Source of the DNA: Sphingomonas hankookensis
GTDB taxonomy: Bacteria > Pseudomonadota > Alphaproteobacteria > Sphingomonadales > Sphingomonadaceae
Direction: 5' to 3'
Assembly: GCF_001619955.1 (NCBI RefSeq)
Contig: NZ_LQQO01000009.1
Location: forward strand, 1 to 40,377
DNA: 40,377 nucleotides
In this document: positions 31,656 to 40,341 of the stretch, piece by piece
Layout: every line of letters begins with the position of its first letter
How positions within the stretch are numbered: position 1 is the first letter of the stretch
Position numbers and translations under genes: made by a program
The notes under the pieces: model-generated
What the model was told of the DNA's origin: nothing
The model's input: only the letters and a program-made list of their open reading frames with translations
Database searches by the model: none

Positions 31656-33140
31656 TCAGTGGGCGCCCAGCGCTGCTTCGGCGCCGGGCTTGTCATGGAC
31701 GGCGAAGCGATCGATCATCGTCGCGCTTGCCTGATTAAGGCCGATGACCTCGACATGGGTGCCTTCGCGGCGAAACTTGAGGATCGCCTTGTCGAGGCTC
31801 CCCACCGCCGAAATGTCCCAGAAATGCGCGGCGGTCAGGTCGATGACCACATTGTCCAGCACCTCCTTGAAGTCGAAGGCATCAGCGAACCGCTCGGACG
31901 AGGCGAAGAACACCTGACCCGAGACGCGGTAGGTTCGCGTCCTTCCATCCGCACTCAGCTCGGTTGCCACATCGAACAGACGCTTGACCTTGCTGGCGAA
32001 GAACAGACCCGAAAGGATCACGCCTGCAACGACGCCCTGCGCCAGATCGTGCGTCGAGACGACGACCAGCACCGTCACCAGCATGACGACCGACGACTGC
32101 CACGGATGGCTCTTGAGGTTCTTGATCGATCCCCAGGAGAAGGTGCCGATCGACACCATAATCATCACTGCGACCAATGCCGGCATCGGAATGCGGGCAA
32201 CCAGTGGCCCCAGCACGACGATCAGGAACAGCAGGAATGCGCCCGAGACGAAGGTGGAGAGGCGGGTAGAGCCGCCTGACTTCACGTTGATGACCGACTG
32301 CCCGATCATCGCGCAGCCGCCCATTCCACCGAAGAACCCGGTCAGGAAATTGGCGATGCCCTGCCCCTTTATCTCGCGACGCTTGTTGGACGGAGTGTCG
32401 GTCAGATCATCGACGATCTGCGCGGTCATCATCGATTCCAGTAGGCCCACCGCCGCCATCGTCAGCGAATAGGGGAAGATGATGCGCAGCGTTTCCAGCG
32501 TGAACGGCACCTGCGGGATGCCGAACGCCGGCAGCGACGAGGGCAGCTTGCCCATGTCGTCGACCGTGTTGACCTTGATACCTGCATAGATCGACACGAT
32601 CGTCAGGATCACGATCGCAACCAGTGGCGACGGGATCGCCTTGGTGATGCACGGGAACAGGTAGATGATCGCCAGCCCCGCTGCGACCATCGCGTAGGTT
32701 TCCCACCCGACGTTCGTGAGCTGGGGGAGCTGCGCGATGAAGATCAGGATCGCGAGCGCATTGACAAAGCCGGTGATGACCGAGCGTGACACATACTGCA
32801 TCAGCAGGTCGAGCTTCAGGAACCCGGCGACGCCCTGGATCAACCCCATGAGGATGGTGGCGGCGAAGAGGTATTGGACGCCGTGATCGCGGATCAGCGG
32901 CAGGACGAGAACCGCAATTGCGGCGGTTGCGGCCGAGATCATGCCGGGGCGACCGCCCGCGAGCGAAATGATGACGGCGATGGAGAAAGAGGCAAACAGC
33001 CCGACGCTTGGATCGACGCCAGCAATGATTGAGAAGCCGATGGCTTCCGGGATCAGCGCGAGCGCGACGACGATGCCCGCAAGCACGTCCGCGCGTGGGT
33101 TCGAGAGCCATTCGCGTCGAAGCGAAGTAGCAAATGTCAT
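31656..33140 (-). CDS. SulP-family anion permease with STAS domain
   Basis: A 494-aa SLC26/SulP transporter. The ATG at 33140 has AGG seven bases upstream. The core has the family signature [22 protein letters not shown] (helix 1 at about 28-50). About 12 helices follow to about 395. The STAS domain is at about 395-480 ([24 protein letters not shown]). The substrate could be sulfate, bicarbonate or another anion; the signature does not decide. It leads an operon with Usp, DksA-type and cold-shock genes. The upstream region contains a hairpin. Confidence 0.9.
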   Translation of the reverse strand: MTFATSLRREWLSNPRADVLAGIVVALALIPEAIGFSIIAGVDPSVGLFASFSIAVIISLAGGRPGMISAATAAIAVLVLPLIRDHGVQYLFAATILMGLIQGVAGFLKLDLLMQYVSRSVITGFVNALAILIFIAQLPQLTNVGWETYAMVAAGLAIIYLFPCITKAIPSPLVAIVILTIVSIYAGIKVNTVDDMGKLPSSLPAFGIPQVPFTLETLRIIFPYSLTMAAVGLLESMMTAQIVDDLTDTPSNKRREIKGQGIANFLTGFFGGMGGCAMIGQSVINVKSGGSTRLSTFVSGAFLLFLIVVLGPLVARIPMPALVAVMIMVSIGTFSWGSIKNLKSHPWQSSVVMLVTVLVVVSTHDLAQGVVAGVILSGLFFASKVKRLFDVATELSADGRTRTYRVSGQVFFASSERFADAFDFKEVLDNVVIDLTAAHFWDISAVGSLDKAILKFRREGTHVEVIGLNQASATMIDRFAVHDKPGAEAALGAH

Positions 33141-33258
33141 GTAGAAACCTGATCGCAATAGCGAGGGGCGCACGCCGTCAGACGCGTTCAATCAACGATG
33201 CTCGGAGCGAGACCCAAATTCGCTATGGTTATCCCGGGGATAGGCGCCGGGCCGAGCC

Positions 33259-33276
33259 ACCCGAAACGATTCGGGT
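33259..33276. terminator. Hairpin after the ars operon
   Basis: ACCCGAA, loop ACGA, TTCGGGT is a perfect 7-bp stem in the 234-bp gap between the end of arsH and the start of the SulP gene. It is placed to end the ars transcript. There is no strong T-tract. Confidence 0.45.
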
Positions 33277-33374
33277 CCGTCGAAGGCCCGTAGATAGTCA
33301 CTGATCGGACCATATTGCAACTGCGAACATGGATTGTTCGAGCGCAGCTCGTTGCAGCGGGCCGATCGTTGCCG

Positions 33375-34121
33375 TCAGGATTGCGGCGAGGTCGCGATGC
33401 TGGACAGGTCCGTGGCGGCGTTGATCGGCACGCCGGCTTCCTTCCGCTCCGAATAGCGATCGACCAGTTGCGCGGTATGCGGGCGCAACAGGACGGTGAA
33501 GCGCACCAGTTCCTCCGCCACGTCGACGATCCGGTCGTAATAGCTCGACGGCTTCATCCGGCCGGCGTCATCGAACTCGGCAAACGCCTTGGCGACCGAC
33601 GACTGGTTGGGGATCGTCACCATCCGCATCCATCGGCCCAGCACGCGCAGGCTGTTGACGCTGTTGAACGACTGCGATCCGGCCGACACCTGCATGACCG
33701 CCAGCGTGCGGCCCTGGGTCGGGCGCATCCCGCCCATGCTGAGCGGCAGGTGATCGATCTGCAGCTTCATGATGCCGGTGATCTGGCCGTGGCGCTCGGG
33801 GCTGCACCACACCTGCCCCTCCGACCATAGCGACAATTCGCGCAATTCATGGACGGCCGGATGGTCGTCGCCGACGTACTGGTCGGGTAGCGGCAGCGTC
33901 GCGGGATCAAAGATGCGCGTCTCGCAGCCGAAGAAGCGGAGCAGCCGCGCTGCCTCCTCGACGCACAGACGCGAATAGGATCGCTCCCGGAGCGAGCCAT
34001 AGAGCAGCAGGATGCGGGGCGGCGGATCACCAGCGCCCAGCCCAAGGGCGGGCCGATCGAGCGCATAGCGCCGATCGAGCGCGGGCAGATGGTCGGGGTC
34101 GGCAAGGTTGCGGAGCGGCAT
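33375..34121 (-). CDS. arsH: ArsH: NADPH-dependent flavoprotein of arsenic resistance
   Basis: A 248-aa flavodoxin-like oxidoreductase. The FMN phosphate loop [10 protein letters not shown] is at about 42-51, and the conserved S-P-E-R-H-G-x-I-T-G-I-M-K block near 107-120, as in ArsH. Known ArsH proteins oxidise trivalent organoarsenicals or reduce quinones/Cr(VI). Its ATG overlaps the arsB stop by one base (TGATG), so it belongs to the ars operon; longer upstream readings of the same frame are out-of-phase arsB. Confidence 0.92.
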   Translation of the reverse strand: MPLRNLADPDHLPALDRRYALDRPALGLGAGDPPPRILLLYGSLRERSYSRLCVEEAARLLRFFGCETRIFDPATLPLPDQYVGDDHPAVHELRELSLWSEGQVWCSPERHGQITGIMKLQIDHLPLSMGGMRPTQGRTLAVMQVSAGSQSFNSVNSLRVLGRWMRMVTIPNQSSVAKAFAEFDDAGRMKPSSYYDRIVDVAEELVRFTVLLRPHTAQLVDRYSERKEAGVPINAATDLSSIATSPQS

Positions 34122-35407
34122 CAAGCGAGTCCAATTCGCAGCGCGAGCGCCGCCAAGGTGATGAGCAGGACCGGCACGGTGAGCGTAACCCCGACCCGGA
34201 AATAATAGCCCCATCCGATCCTGACGCCCTTCTGCCCCAGGACATGCAGCCACAGCAGCGTCGCAAGCGAGCCGATCGGCGTCAGCTTGGGGCCGAGGTC
34301 GCAGCCGATGACATTGGCGTAGATCATCGCGTCCCGGACCGCCCCGGTCGCGTGGGTGGCGTCGATCGACAGCGCCCCCACCAGCACGGTCGGCATGTTG
34401 TTCATCACCGACGACAGGACGGCCGCGATCACGCCCGTTCCCAGCGCCGCGCCCCATACCCCGCCTTGCGCGGTGCGATCGAGCAGCGCCGCCAGATAAT
34501 CGGTCAGGCCGGCGTTCCGCAGGCCATAGACGACCAGGTACATGCCGAGCGAGAAGATCACGACCTGCCACGGTGCGCCGCGTAGCACCTTGCCGGTCTG
34601 TATTTCGTGGCCGCGCCCGGCGATCACCAGCAGCAGGATGGCGCCGGCAGCGGCGACGGCGCTGACCGGCACGCCCATCGGTTCGAGCAGGAAGAAGCCG
34701 GCGAGCAGCAGGGCAAGGACGATCCATCCGGCGCGGAAGGTCGCCGCATCCCGGATCGCGGCACCGGGCGCGCGCAGCGCGGCCACATCGTAATCCCGCG
34801 GTATGTCGCGGCGGAAGAAGAGCAGCAGCGCGCCCAGCGTGGCGGCGATCGACACCAGGTCGACCGGCACCATCACCGCCGCATACTCCCCGAACCCGAT
34901 CCCGAAGAAGTCGGCCGACACGATGTTGACGAGGTTCGAGACGACCAGCGGCAGGCTGGCGGTATCGGCGATGAACCCCGCCGCCATGACGAACGCCAGC
35001 ATCGCCTTGTCCTCGAACCCCAGTGCCCGCAGCATGGCGATGACGATCGGGGTCAGGATCAGCGCCGCGCCGTCATTGGCGAACAGTGCGGACACGCCTG
35101 CGCCGAGCAGCACGATCAGGACGAACAGCCGGTAACCATGGCCTGCGCCCCAGCGGGCGACATGCAGCGCCGCCCATTCGAAGAACCCGGCTTCATCCAG
35201 CAACAGGCTGATGACGATGATCGCGACGAACGCGGCGGTCGCATTCCAGACGATCCCCCACACCACCGGCACGTCGGACAGGGTGACGACGCCCGCGAGC
35301 AGCGCGACGATCGCCCCGCCCATCGCGCTCCACCCGATGCCGAGGCCCTTAGGCTGCCAGATGACGAGCGCGATCGTCGCGACGAAGATCAGGGCCGCAA
35401 GCAGCAT
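34121..35407 (-). CDS. arsB: ArsB arsenite efflux pump
   Basis: A 428-aa ArsB-type arsenite/antimonite:H+ antiporter of the ion-transporter superfamily, with about 12 helices. [12 protein letters not shown] (around 108-119) and [12 protein letters not shown] (around 336-347) are the paired conserved loops, and the C-terminal [17 protein letters not shown] is diagnostic of ArsB. The start overlaps the arsC stop by one base. No arsA ATPase is present, so it acts alone. Confidence 0.95.
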   Translation of the reverse strand: MLLAALIFVATIALVIWQPKGLGIGWSAMGGAIVALLAGVVTLSDVPVVWGIVWNATAAFVAIIVISLLLDEAGFFEWAALHVARWGAGHGYRLFVLIVLLGAGVSALFANDGAALILTPIVIAMLRALGFEDKAMLAFVMAAGFIADTASLPLVVSNLVNIVSADFFGIGFGEYAAVMVPVDLVSIAATLGALLLFFRRDIPRDYDVAALRAPGAAIRDAATFRAGWIVLALLLAGFFLLEPMGVPVSAVAAAGAILLLVIAGRGHEIQTGKVLRGAPWQVVIFSLGMYLVVYGLRNAGLTDYLAALLDRTAQGGVWGAALGTGVIAAVLSSVMNNMPTVLVGALSIDATHATGAVRDAMIYANVIGCDLGPKLTPIGSLATLLWLHVLGQKGVRIGWGYYFRVGVTLTVPVLLITLAALALRIGLA

Positions 35408-35835
35408 CAGCCGACGCGCCGGCCCGACGCATCGACCACCTGTTCGCCGTCTTCCTTGGCGAACGCGCCGAGCTGGCCGCTCGGTAGCAGATCAAGAACG
35501 GTTTCGGAAGGGCGGCACAGCTTCACACCGAGCGGCGAGACGACCAGCGGTCGGTTGATGAGGATCGGGTGCGCCAACATCGCATCGACCAACGCGTCGT
35601 CGGACAGCGACGTGTCGTTCAGGCCCATCTCTGCATAGGGCGTACCCTTCTCGCGCAGGAGATCGCGCGGCTTCACACCGGCGCGGTCGATCAGCGCGAC
35701 CAAAAGCGCGCGCGCGGGCGGCGTCTTGAGATACTCGATGACATGCGGTTCGATGCCGGCATTGCGGATCAGCCCAAGGGCATTGCGGGAAGTGCCGCAC
35801 TCGGGGTTGTGATAGATCACGATATCGACGGCCAC
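35407..35835 (-). CDS. arsC: ArsC arsenate reductase (glutaredoxin-dependent)
   Basis: A 142-aa reductase converting arsenate to arsenite. [10 protein letters not shown] gives catalytic C13. R61, R95 and R108 match E. coli R773 ArsC R60, R94 and R107, offset by one as is the cysteine. So this is the glutaredoxin/glutathione-type enzyme, not the thioredoxin-type. The GTG at 35835 has AAAGGAC six bases before it; an upstream reading to 35886 lies inside arsR. The gap after arsR is 11 bp. Confidence 0.94.
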   Translation of the reverse strand: MAVDIVIYHNPECGTSRNALGLIRNAGIEPHVIEYLKTPPARALLVALIDRAGVKPRDLLREKGTPYAEMGLNDTSLSDDALVDAMLAHPILINRPLVVSPLGVKLCRPSETVLDLLPSGQLGAFAKEDGEQVVDASGRRVG

Positions 35836-35846
35836 AGGGCGTCCTT

Positions 35847-36179
35847 TCAGCAGCAGGGGGCGAGTTCGGCGATCAGCGGCGCACACAGTTCCGCGTTACC
35901 AGCGCAGCAGTCCTTCACGAGGAACAGCATCAGCGTGCGCAGGCCGTCCAGATCGGCGCGATAGATGATTGACCGGCTATGGCGTTCGGAGCGGACCAGG
36001 CCCGCGCGGGCGAGAATGCCGAGATGTGCCGACATGGTGTTTTGCGGCACGTCGAGCTGACGGGCGATTTCGCCAGCCGCCATCCCGGCGGGTTCGTGCC
36101 GAACCAGCAGGCGGAACACGTCTAGGCGCGTTGCCTGCGCCAGCGCCCCAAGCGCAACGATAGCCGAATCATTTTCCAT
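35847..36179 (-). CDS. arsR: ArsR arsenite-responsive repressor
   Basis: A 110-aa winged-helix repressor. The HTH Q-N-T-M-S-A-H-L-G-I-L-A-R-A-G-L-V (46-62) is typical. The usual CVC in the DNA-reading helix is absent. Instead the C-terminus has C91-C92 and C99, plus C109-C110, like the Acidithiobacillus ferrooxidans type in which three Cys (95, 96, 102) bind As(III) at a distinct site. It heads the ars operon, and a CATCC/GGATG dyad lies immediately upstream of its start. Confidence 0.92.
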   Translation of the reverse strand: MENDSAIVALGALAQATRLDVFRLLVRHEPAGMAAGEIARQLDVPQNTMSAHLGILARAGLVRSERHSRSIIYRADLDGLRTLMLFLVKDCCAGNAELCAPLIAELAPCC

Positions 36180-36180
36180 G

Positions 36181-36198
36181 CATCCAGCATAATGGATG
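36181..36198. promoter_or_regulatory. Candidate ArsR operator dyad
   Basis: CATCC (36181-36185) and GGATG (36194-36198) form an inverted repeat with 8 bases between, starting one base before the arsR ATG. The adjoining TAATGGATGTATTA (36191-36204) is itself weakly palindromic. ArsR proteins usually bind AT-rich dyads near the -35/-10 or start region. This is a candidate, not a proven operator. Confidence 0.35.
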
Positions 36199-36715
36199 TA
36201 TTAAATCCTGCAAAAGGCTTTTGTTCGCCCGCCCGGCGCACGCTCGTAGCTACCATATGCTGTGGTAACGGCATTCTTCCGCAGCATATGGCATGGACAG
36301 GGACCATGCGAACCTCGGGGGTTCACGACTAACCGCGTGCTATTTATTAATCCAGCATCGGACGTTGCATCAGCGCCGCGATATCGAAATTGTCCAATGT
36401 TCTGAGTGCCCATTTTCGGCCTTTGAGGGGCACCACCTTCCTTATGATGCATAACGAAGCTTAGCGAGGCGTTGCCTTGTGAAAGTCCGCTAGCGTTCGT
36501 TGCCGTTTGGGTTGGGACTGGGGCGCTTTGGTTAGGCAATCAAAGCTCGACAGACTGGCTGGCGAGTCGCTTTCCGTATCCAGCAACCCATTGTCTAACG
36601 AACGCTGACATGACGCCGGACATGCTGGTATCGGCGCTGATGGGCCGCACCCTATGGCGACGCATCGCTGCTGCCACCCTAAGGCCAACTCTGGCGGGGC
36701 ATCGGCGGGTGAAGT
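36199..36715. other. Gene-free junction with inverted repeat and gene debris
   Basis: No intact gene is seen. It contains a perfect 10-bp inverted repeat, CCATATGCTG at 36253-36262 and CAGCATATGG at 36282-36291 (19-nt loop). A short minus-strand open tail, with no start, ends at a TAA at 36347-36349; it encodes WALRTLDNFDIAALMQRPML and looks like the C-terminus of a lost gene. A second short minus-strand frame near 36540-36620 is of doubtful coding value. The stretch looks like recombination debris. Confidence 0.4.
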
Positions 36716-36985
36716 CAGCAACCCCTCGCACTTCGCCACGATAACCGGCACCAGCATCCGCCCCGCGACATTGACGGCGGTGCGCCCCAAGTCGAGAATC
36801 GGGTAGATCGCGAGCAACAGCCCCGCCCCCCCCTCCAGCGGCAGGCCGAGCGTGGTGAGCGTCAGTGTCAGCATCACGGTCGCCCCGGTCAGCCCGGCGG
36901 TCGCCGCCGATCCCAGCACCGACACCATGACGATCAGCGCATAGTCGCCCCCATGCAGCGGCAGGCCTAAGAACTGCGCGACGAA
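36716..36985 (-). pseudogene. C-terminal remnant of a dicarboxylate/amino acid:cation symporter (DAACS)
   Basis: About 90 codons read as the last third of a DAACS (GltP/DctA-type) symporter: F-V-A-Q-F-L-G-L-P-L, then T-A-G-L-T-G-A-T-V-M-L, and Y-P-I-L-D-L-G-R-T-A-V-N-V-A-G. This is the conserved region around the cation and substrate site. The N-terminal 300 or so residues are absent, and the frame runs on into unrelated sequence after V-A-K-C-E-G. It marks where a neighbouring chromosomal or cargo gene was cut, on the edge of the A/T-rich island. Non-functional. Confidence 0.7.
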
Positions 36986-37157
36986 CCCCAGCTGACTCGC
37001 GAGCCTTGCTCGGCGAACCCTGATCATGGGCAGATAACAGCTTTACGTCCTGCCCTGCTTGCTAAATACCCCATCCACGGAAATGCAAGGAAACAGATTG
37101 CTGCGATTACAAGGCATCGCGAAATTCGGTTACGGCTAGGAAATCGCGGAACGCAGC

Positions 37158-38474
37158 ATGTCCGACGATTGGGAACAGAATGGCATGAGTGACGAAAACC
37201 AAATTAAACCGTTGGCAAATAACGGCTTGGAAGGCGACCAGACCAATCCCGAACAGAAAGTGATAGAAGCCAGCCCCTACAACATCGAAGATCCTCTGAA
37301 TGAAGGAGAGGAAAGCTTTGATGTTATATCATTCAAAACAGTCGACGAGATTGAGAAATCGATTGTTGAATCCCCTTTTCGGGCAATTTACCAGACAAAC
37401 AATTTTTTGTTACCTCAAATTCAAGACGTAGTCGACGAATCGAAAACAGTAAATTTACGACCAGAGTATCAACGTCGCTCTCGATGGACAAATAAACAAA
37501 AATCCCTGCTAATAGAATCGTTTCTCCTCAACGTACCAGTTCCACCAATATTTCTGTTTGAGGCGGATTTTGCACGATACGAAGTCATGGACGGCCAACA
37601 AAGGCTACTCGCCATCCGAGAATTCTTTGCAAATCAGGTGAAGCTGACATCACTTAGCATTCTATCTCCGTTGAACGGACGCCGTTACGCCGACCTACCG
37701 CCGCGCACAAAGCGAACCTTGGAACGCGCTTCTTTGTCAGCGATCGTGCTTCTTAAAGAATCTCGCAGCGCCTTGAGAGATGCACACTCTGAAAGAGTTC
37801 TAGAACTAAAAAGGTTTGTTTTTGAAAGGCTGAATACCGGCGGCAAGCATCTTAATCCACAGGAAATTAGAAACGCCGTATTCTCAGGAATGTTTAACGA
37901 ACTAGTTATTGATCTTGCTCGGCATCCTACATTTACCGAAATTTGGGGCATTCCAGCATACCATAGTTACTCCGATGAGGAGTACGAGAGCCCAGATCGA
38001 AAGAAGAATACTCTTTATCGAACAATGGGTGATTGCCAAATTGTACTTCGATTTTTTGCTCTCCGGCAACGAGATGCCATCAAAGGTTCGATGCGATCCA
38101 TCTTAGATAAATGTATGGAACGACACGTTGCAGATACAGAACAAGAAATTTCTCAATATCGATTTGCTTTTGAGAATACGCTAGGCTTATGCTCTTTGCT
38201 GTTTGATGGAAAGCCTTTTAGACTCACCTTTGACAGCCCGCCGTCCGAGAGTATGTACGACGCAGTAATGGCGGCGGTCGATGAACTGTACCCTGAGGCC
38301 GAGAGCCTCATCTATGCGAAGGCGCATGTCCAACGCCGTTATTGGCAAGCACTTTCTTCATCAGAACAGATTTCTCGGTTTAGCGGACGCGCAAACACCG
38401 CTGCCGACATACGTCAGAGAATATCTAGTATGACTGAACTCCTACGCAGTGCGATTCGTGATGCAGGATTTTAA
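37158..38474 (+). CDS. DUF262 domain protein, candidate defence nuclease/NTPase subunit
   Basis: A 438-aa protein with the DUF262 (GmrS-like, ParB/Srx-fold) signature: Y-Q-R-R-S-R-W (104-110), V-P-V-P-P-I-F-L-F-E (126-135), D-G-Q-Q-R-L (145-150) and F-E-R-L-N-T-G-G (222-229). In GmrSD, SspE and BrxU-type defence proteins this fold binds and hydrolyses NTPs (DGQQR), controlling a nuclease. The usual C-terminal DUF1524 HNH nuclease is missing here; residues about 250-438 are helical and uncharacterised. The N-terminal 60 residues are acidic. A second in-frame ATG is at 37185. The A/T-rich codons differ sharply from all neighbours, so it was acquired by transfer. The next gene, a HEPN protein, overlaps its 3' end by 14 bp. 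Confidence 0.85.
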   Translation: MSDDWEQNGMSDENQIKPLANNGLEGDQTNPEQKVIEASPYNIEDPLNEGEESFDVISFKTVDEIEKSIVESPFRAIYQTNNFLLPQIQDVVDESKTVNLRPEYQRRSRWTNKQKSLLIESFLLNVPVPPIFLFEADFARYEVMDGQQRLLAIREFFANQVKLTSLSILSPLNGRRYADLPPRTKRTLERASLSAIVLLKESRSALRDAHSERVLELKRFVFERLNTGGKHLNPQEIRNAVFSGMFNELVIDLARHPTFTEIWGIPAYHSYSDEEYESPDRKKNTLYRTMGDCQIVLRFFALRQRDAIKGSMRSILDKCMERHVADTEQEISQYRFAFENTLGLCSLLFDGKPFRLTFDSPPSESMYDAVMAAVDELYPEAESLIYAKAHVQRRYWQALSSSEQISRFSGRANTAADIRQRISSMTELLRSAIRDAGF

Positions 38475-39231
38475 TTTCGCAAATGCCGAGTTTGATCGCC
38501 AAACAGGCATTTTAGATAACTTGGTCGCAATTATCACGACAACATCGGCCCAAGACCCTGCAAATCCGGTCAATATATCGGGTCGATTGCTACCAATAGT
38601 TATAGCTGGTGGCCAGAATACAATGGCAGCGGCCGGTATTGTACTGCTTGCAGCTCATTTTGAAGAGTATATTCGCCAACAGATTGAGGAGTATGCCAAA
38701 GGAGTGGTAATTAGTTATAACAATCTGGAAATCAATTTCCGAGAAAAACTTGTCGATTCGTATTGGAGGTCCGCGGCATCGAAACTTTCACGTATACGAC
38801 CAAAAGGATCTTCGAATTGGGCAAACGTTGCCCAGCAAACTTTAAATAATCTATTAGCCTATCCAGTTAACGGAAATACATCTCAGTTCGATTACAAACT
38901 TATTAGTGAACATGAAAATAATATGCGGTATGAGACGATATTGGAATTATGCAAAAAACTGAGTATTTCTGATGTACATACTGGCATGTGTCGACATACC
39001 GATTTCGACAATTCCATTGGAAATCCACACCGAGATTTCAGAGCTAGAGAAATAACTAGAATTCTCAATGACTTTTATGAGTTACGGAACGGTATAATTC
39101 ATTCTATAGCCCAGAACGTAGGAGTCGGGCAGCCCACCTTCCAGAGATGGACAGAATTTTTTCGGTTATTCGCAACTGCGTTCGCGCAGCACTTGACTAG
39201 ATCTTTCGCTGCATTCGAAGCGTCAATCTAG
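38461..39231 (+). CDS. HEPN-domain protein (MAE_28990/MAE_18760-like), candidate RNase effector
   Basis: A 256-aa protein from ATG 38461 (a GTG at 38449 would add four residues). Its ATG lies within the DUF262 gene's last 14 bases, so the two are co-translated. The C-terminal half has the HEPN RNase motif R-N-x3-H in Y-E-L-R-N-G-I-I-H (R209, N210, H214). The first half is helical with the run L-L-A-A-H-F-E-E-Y-I-R (62-72), as in the MAE_28990/MAE_18760 HEPN group. The pairing with DUF262 suggests a regulated ribonuclease or abortive-infection effector held in check by the DUF262 protein. A/T-rich like its partner. Confidence 0.75.
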   Translation: MQDFNFANAEFDRQTGILDNLVAIITTTSAQDPANPVNISGRLLPIVIAGGQNTMAAAGIVLLAAHFEEYIRQQIEEYAKGVVISYNNLEINFREKLVDSYWRSAASKLSRIRPKGSSNWANVAQQTLNNLLAYPVNGNTSQFDYKLISEHENNMRYETILELCKKLSISDVHTGMCRHTDFDNSIGNPHRDFRAREITRILNDFYELRNGIIHSIAQNVGVGQPTFQRWTEFFRLFATAFAQHLTRSFAAFEASI

Positions 39232-39258
39232 CTGATATACAATACTACGGCAATACTG

Positions 39259-39279
39259 GCACCTTATATACTAAGGTGC
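39259..39279. terminator. Terminator-like hairpin after the HEPN gene
   Basis: GCACCTTA, loop TATAC, TAAGGTGC form a perfect 8-bp stem 28 bp past the HEPN stop and directly before the convergent XRE stop at 39281. It can serve both genes. There is no T-run. Confidence 0.55.
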
Positions 39280-39280
39280 A

Positions 39281-39520
39281 CTATTCCGAACTAAGTAGCG
39301 CTGAAGGCTCAATCCGAAGACCTTTTGCCAACTGACCGAGAGCCCGAACCGTTGGGTTTCGCGTGCCGCGCTCCAAATCGCTTATGTAGCTGCGTTTGAT
39401 ACCCGTCCGCAGCGAAAGTTCCTCCTGCGATATGTCCGCCAGCTTTCGATAGCGGCGCACGTTCTCACCCAGAAGCTTCACCACGTCCATGCGCGGATGT
39501 GGCCGCCTTCGCGCGTCCAT
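39281..39520 (-). CDS. XRE-family HTH regulator
   Basis: A 79-aa DNA-binding protein with an HTH_3 domain at about 15-70: L-G-E-N-V-R-R-Y-R, I-S-Q-E-E-L-S-L-R-T-G-I, S-Y-I-S-D-L-E-R-G-T-R-N-P-T. The ATG at 39520 has GGTGG upstream; an ATG at 39490 is an alternative. It is convergent to the HEPN gene with a hairpin between, and divergent from the lipoprotein gene. It could regulate itself, the lipoprotein pair, or the DUF262-HEPN unit; context does not decide. GC-rich, unlike the island. Confidence 0.85.
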   Translation of the reverse strand: MDARRRPHPRMDVVKLLGENVRRYRKLADISQEELSLRTGIKRSYISDLERGTRNPTVRALGQLAKGLRIEPSALLSSE

Positions 39521-39603
39521 GCCTGTCCACCAGACGTGTCATTTTTACTTGCCCGGTCATCGCGAACCGGGAACGATCCAGTTCAACAACGAAGGAGAAC
39601 ACC

Positions 39604-39966
39604 ATGTCACCGAAGCACACCGTTCTGGCGGGGCTGCTCGCGCTCGCCGCCTGCACCACCGCCGCCGACGTTTCCAAGCCGCTGGCGGAAGGCAAAGGCA
39701 ACGACGCCAAGATCAAGGTTGCCGACACCACGACCGGCTTCAGCGTCGACGTCCGATACAGCCGCTACCAGTTCATTCCAGAAACCGAAGCCGTGCTTAC
39801 GGCCTGCCGATCGATCGCCACCGCGCGAGCCTACGAAGAAGCGAGGAAACGGGGCCGCGAGATCCAACCGATTAACGAGCAGACGATCCGTGTGTCGGCT
39901 GGTCGCAACGGCATCGTCGGCCTCACCACCTGCCGCGCCTTCGCCGAAGCGCAGTGGAAGAACTGA
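39604..39966 (+). CDS. Small lipoprotein, hypothetical
   Basis: A 120-aa lipoprotein with a signal peptide, MSPKHTVLAGLLALAAC, lipobox L-A-A-C (C17). AAGGAG lies seven bases upstream of the ATG. The mature part is short and globular, with two further cysteines (in TACRS and TTCRA) perhaps forming a disulfide. Family unrecognised; it lies 22 bp before a second lipoprotein, so they form an operon. Confidence 0.7.
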   Translation: MSPKHTVLAGLLALAACTTAADVSKPLAEGKGNDAKIKVADTTTGFSVDVRYSRYQFIPETEAVLTACRSIATARAYEEARKRGREIQPINEQTIRVSAGRNGIVGLTTCRAFAEAQWKN

Positions 39967-39988
39967 ACCAGCAATCAGGAGAAAAGCT

Positions 39989-40324
39989 ATGATTGTCATG
40001 ACACGCTACCTTCCCATCACATCGATGATTCTGTTGTCCGCCTGCGGCCTGGACGAACCAGCCGACAATCTCGCTTCGACCGAACCCGTCGAAGTCCGTA
40101 CCTGCGAGAGCATCCGCGACGACGTAATTCGCATCGCCGGACAAAACGGGGTCAACATCGTCAAAATCTACGAGCCCCAAACGCTTGTCGACACCCCGGA
40201 CAAGCTGGATTGCTCGGGTCGCGTACTGGTCAGCAGCGGACAGGAAGCGAAGCTCTACTACCGCAGCTTCAAGGACGCCGACGGTGATCGACTGGTTCAG
40301 TACAGCGAACAGAAGATGGACTGA
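39989..40324 (+). CDS. Small lipoprotein, hypothetical
   Basis: A 111-aa lipoprotein. Lipobox L-S-A-C (C19) follows a hydrophobic segment, MIVMTRYLPITSMILLSAC. AGGAG sits eight bases before the ATG. The mature part has cysteines in V-R-T-C-E-S and L-D-C-S-G. Together with the upstream gene it forms a two-lipoprotein operon of unknown role. An out-of-phase longer reading starting at 39497 is rejected. Confidence 0.7.
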   Translation: MIVMTRYLPITSMILLSACGLDEPADNLASTEPVEVRTCESIRDDVIRIAGQNGVNIVKIYEPQTLVDTPDKLDCSGRVLVSSGQEAKLYYRSFKDADGDRLVQYSEQKMD

Positions 40325-40341
40325 CCGTGAGCAACGGCGCG

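Noticed and set aside
36310..36324. GAACC...GGTTC stem as a tRNA T-arm
   Set aside because: No anticodon arm, acceptor pairing or conserved T-loop follows on either strand.
36201..36539. 112-codon minus-strand frame in the junction
   Set aside because: Crosses the inverted repeat and debris; another phase in the same stretch reads more like protein.
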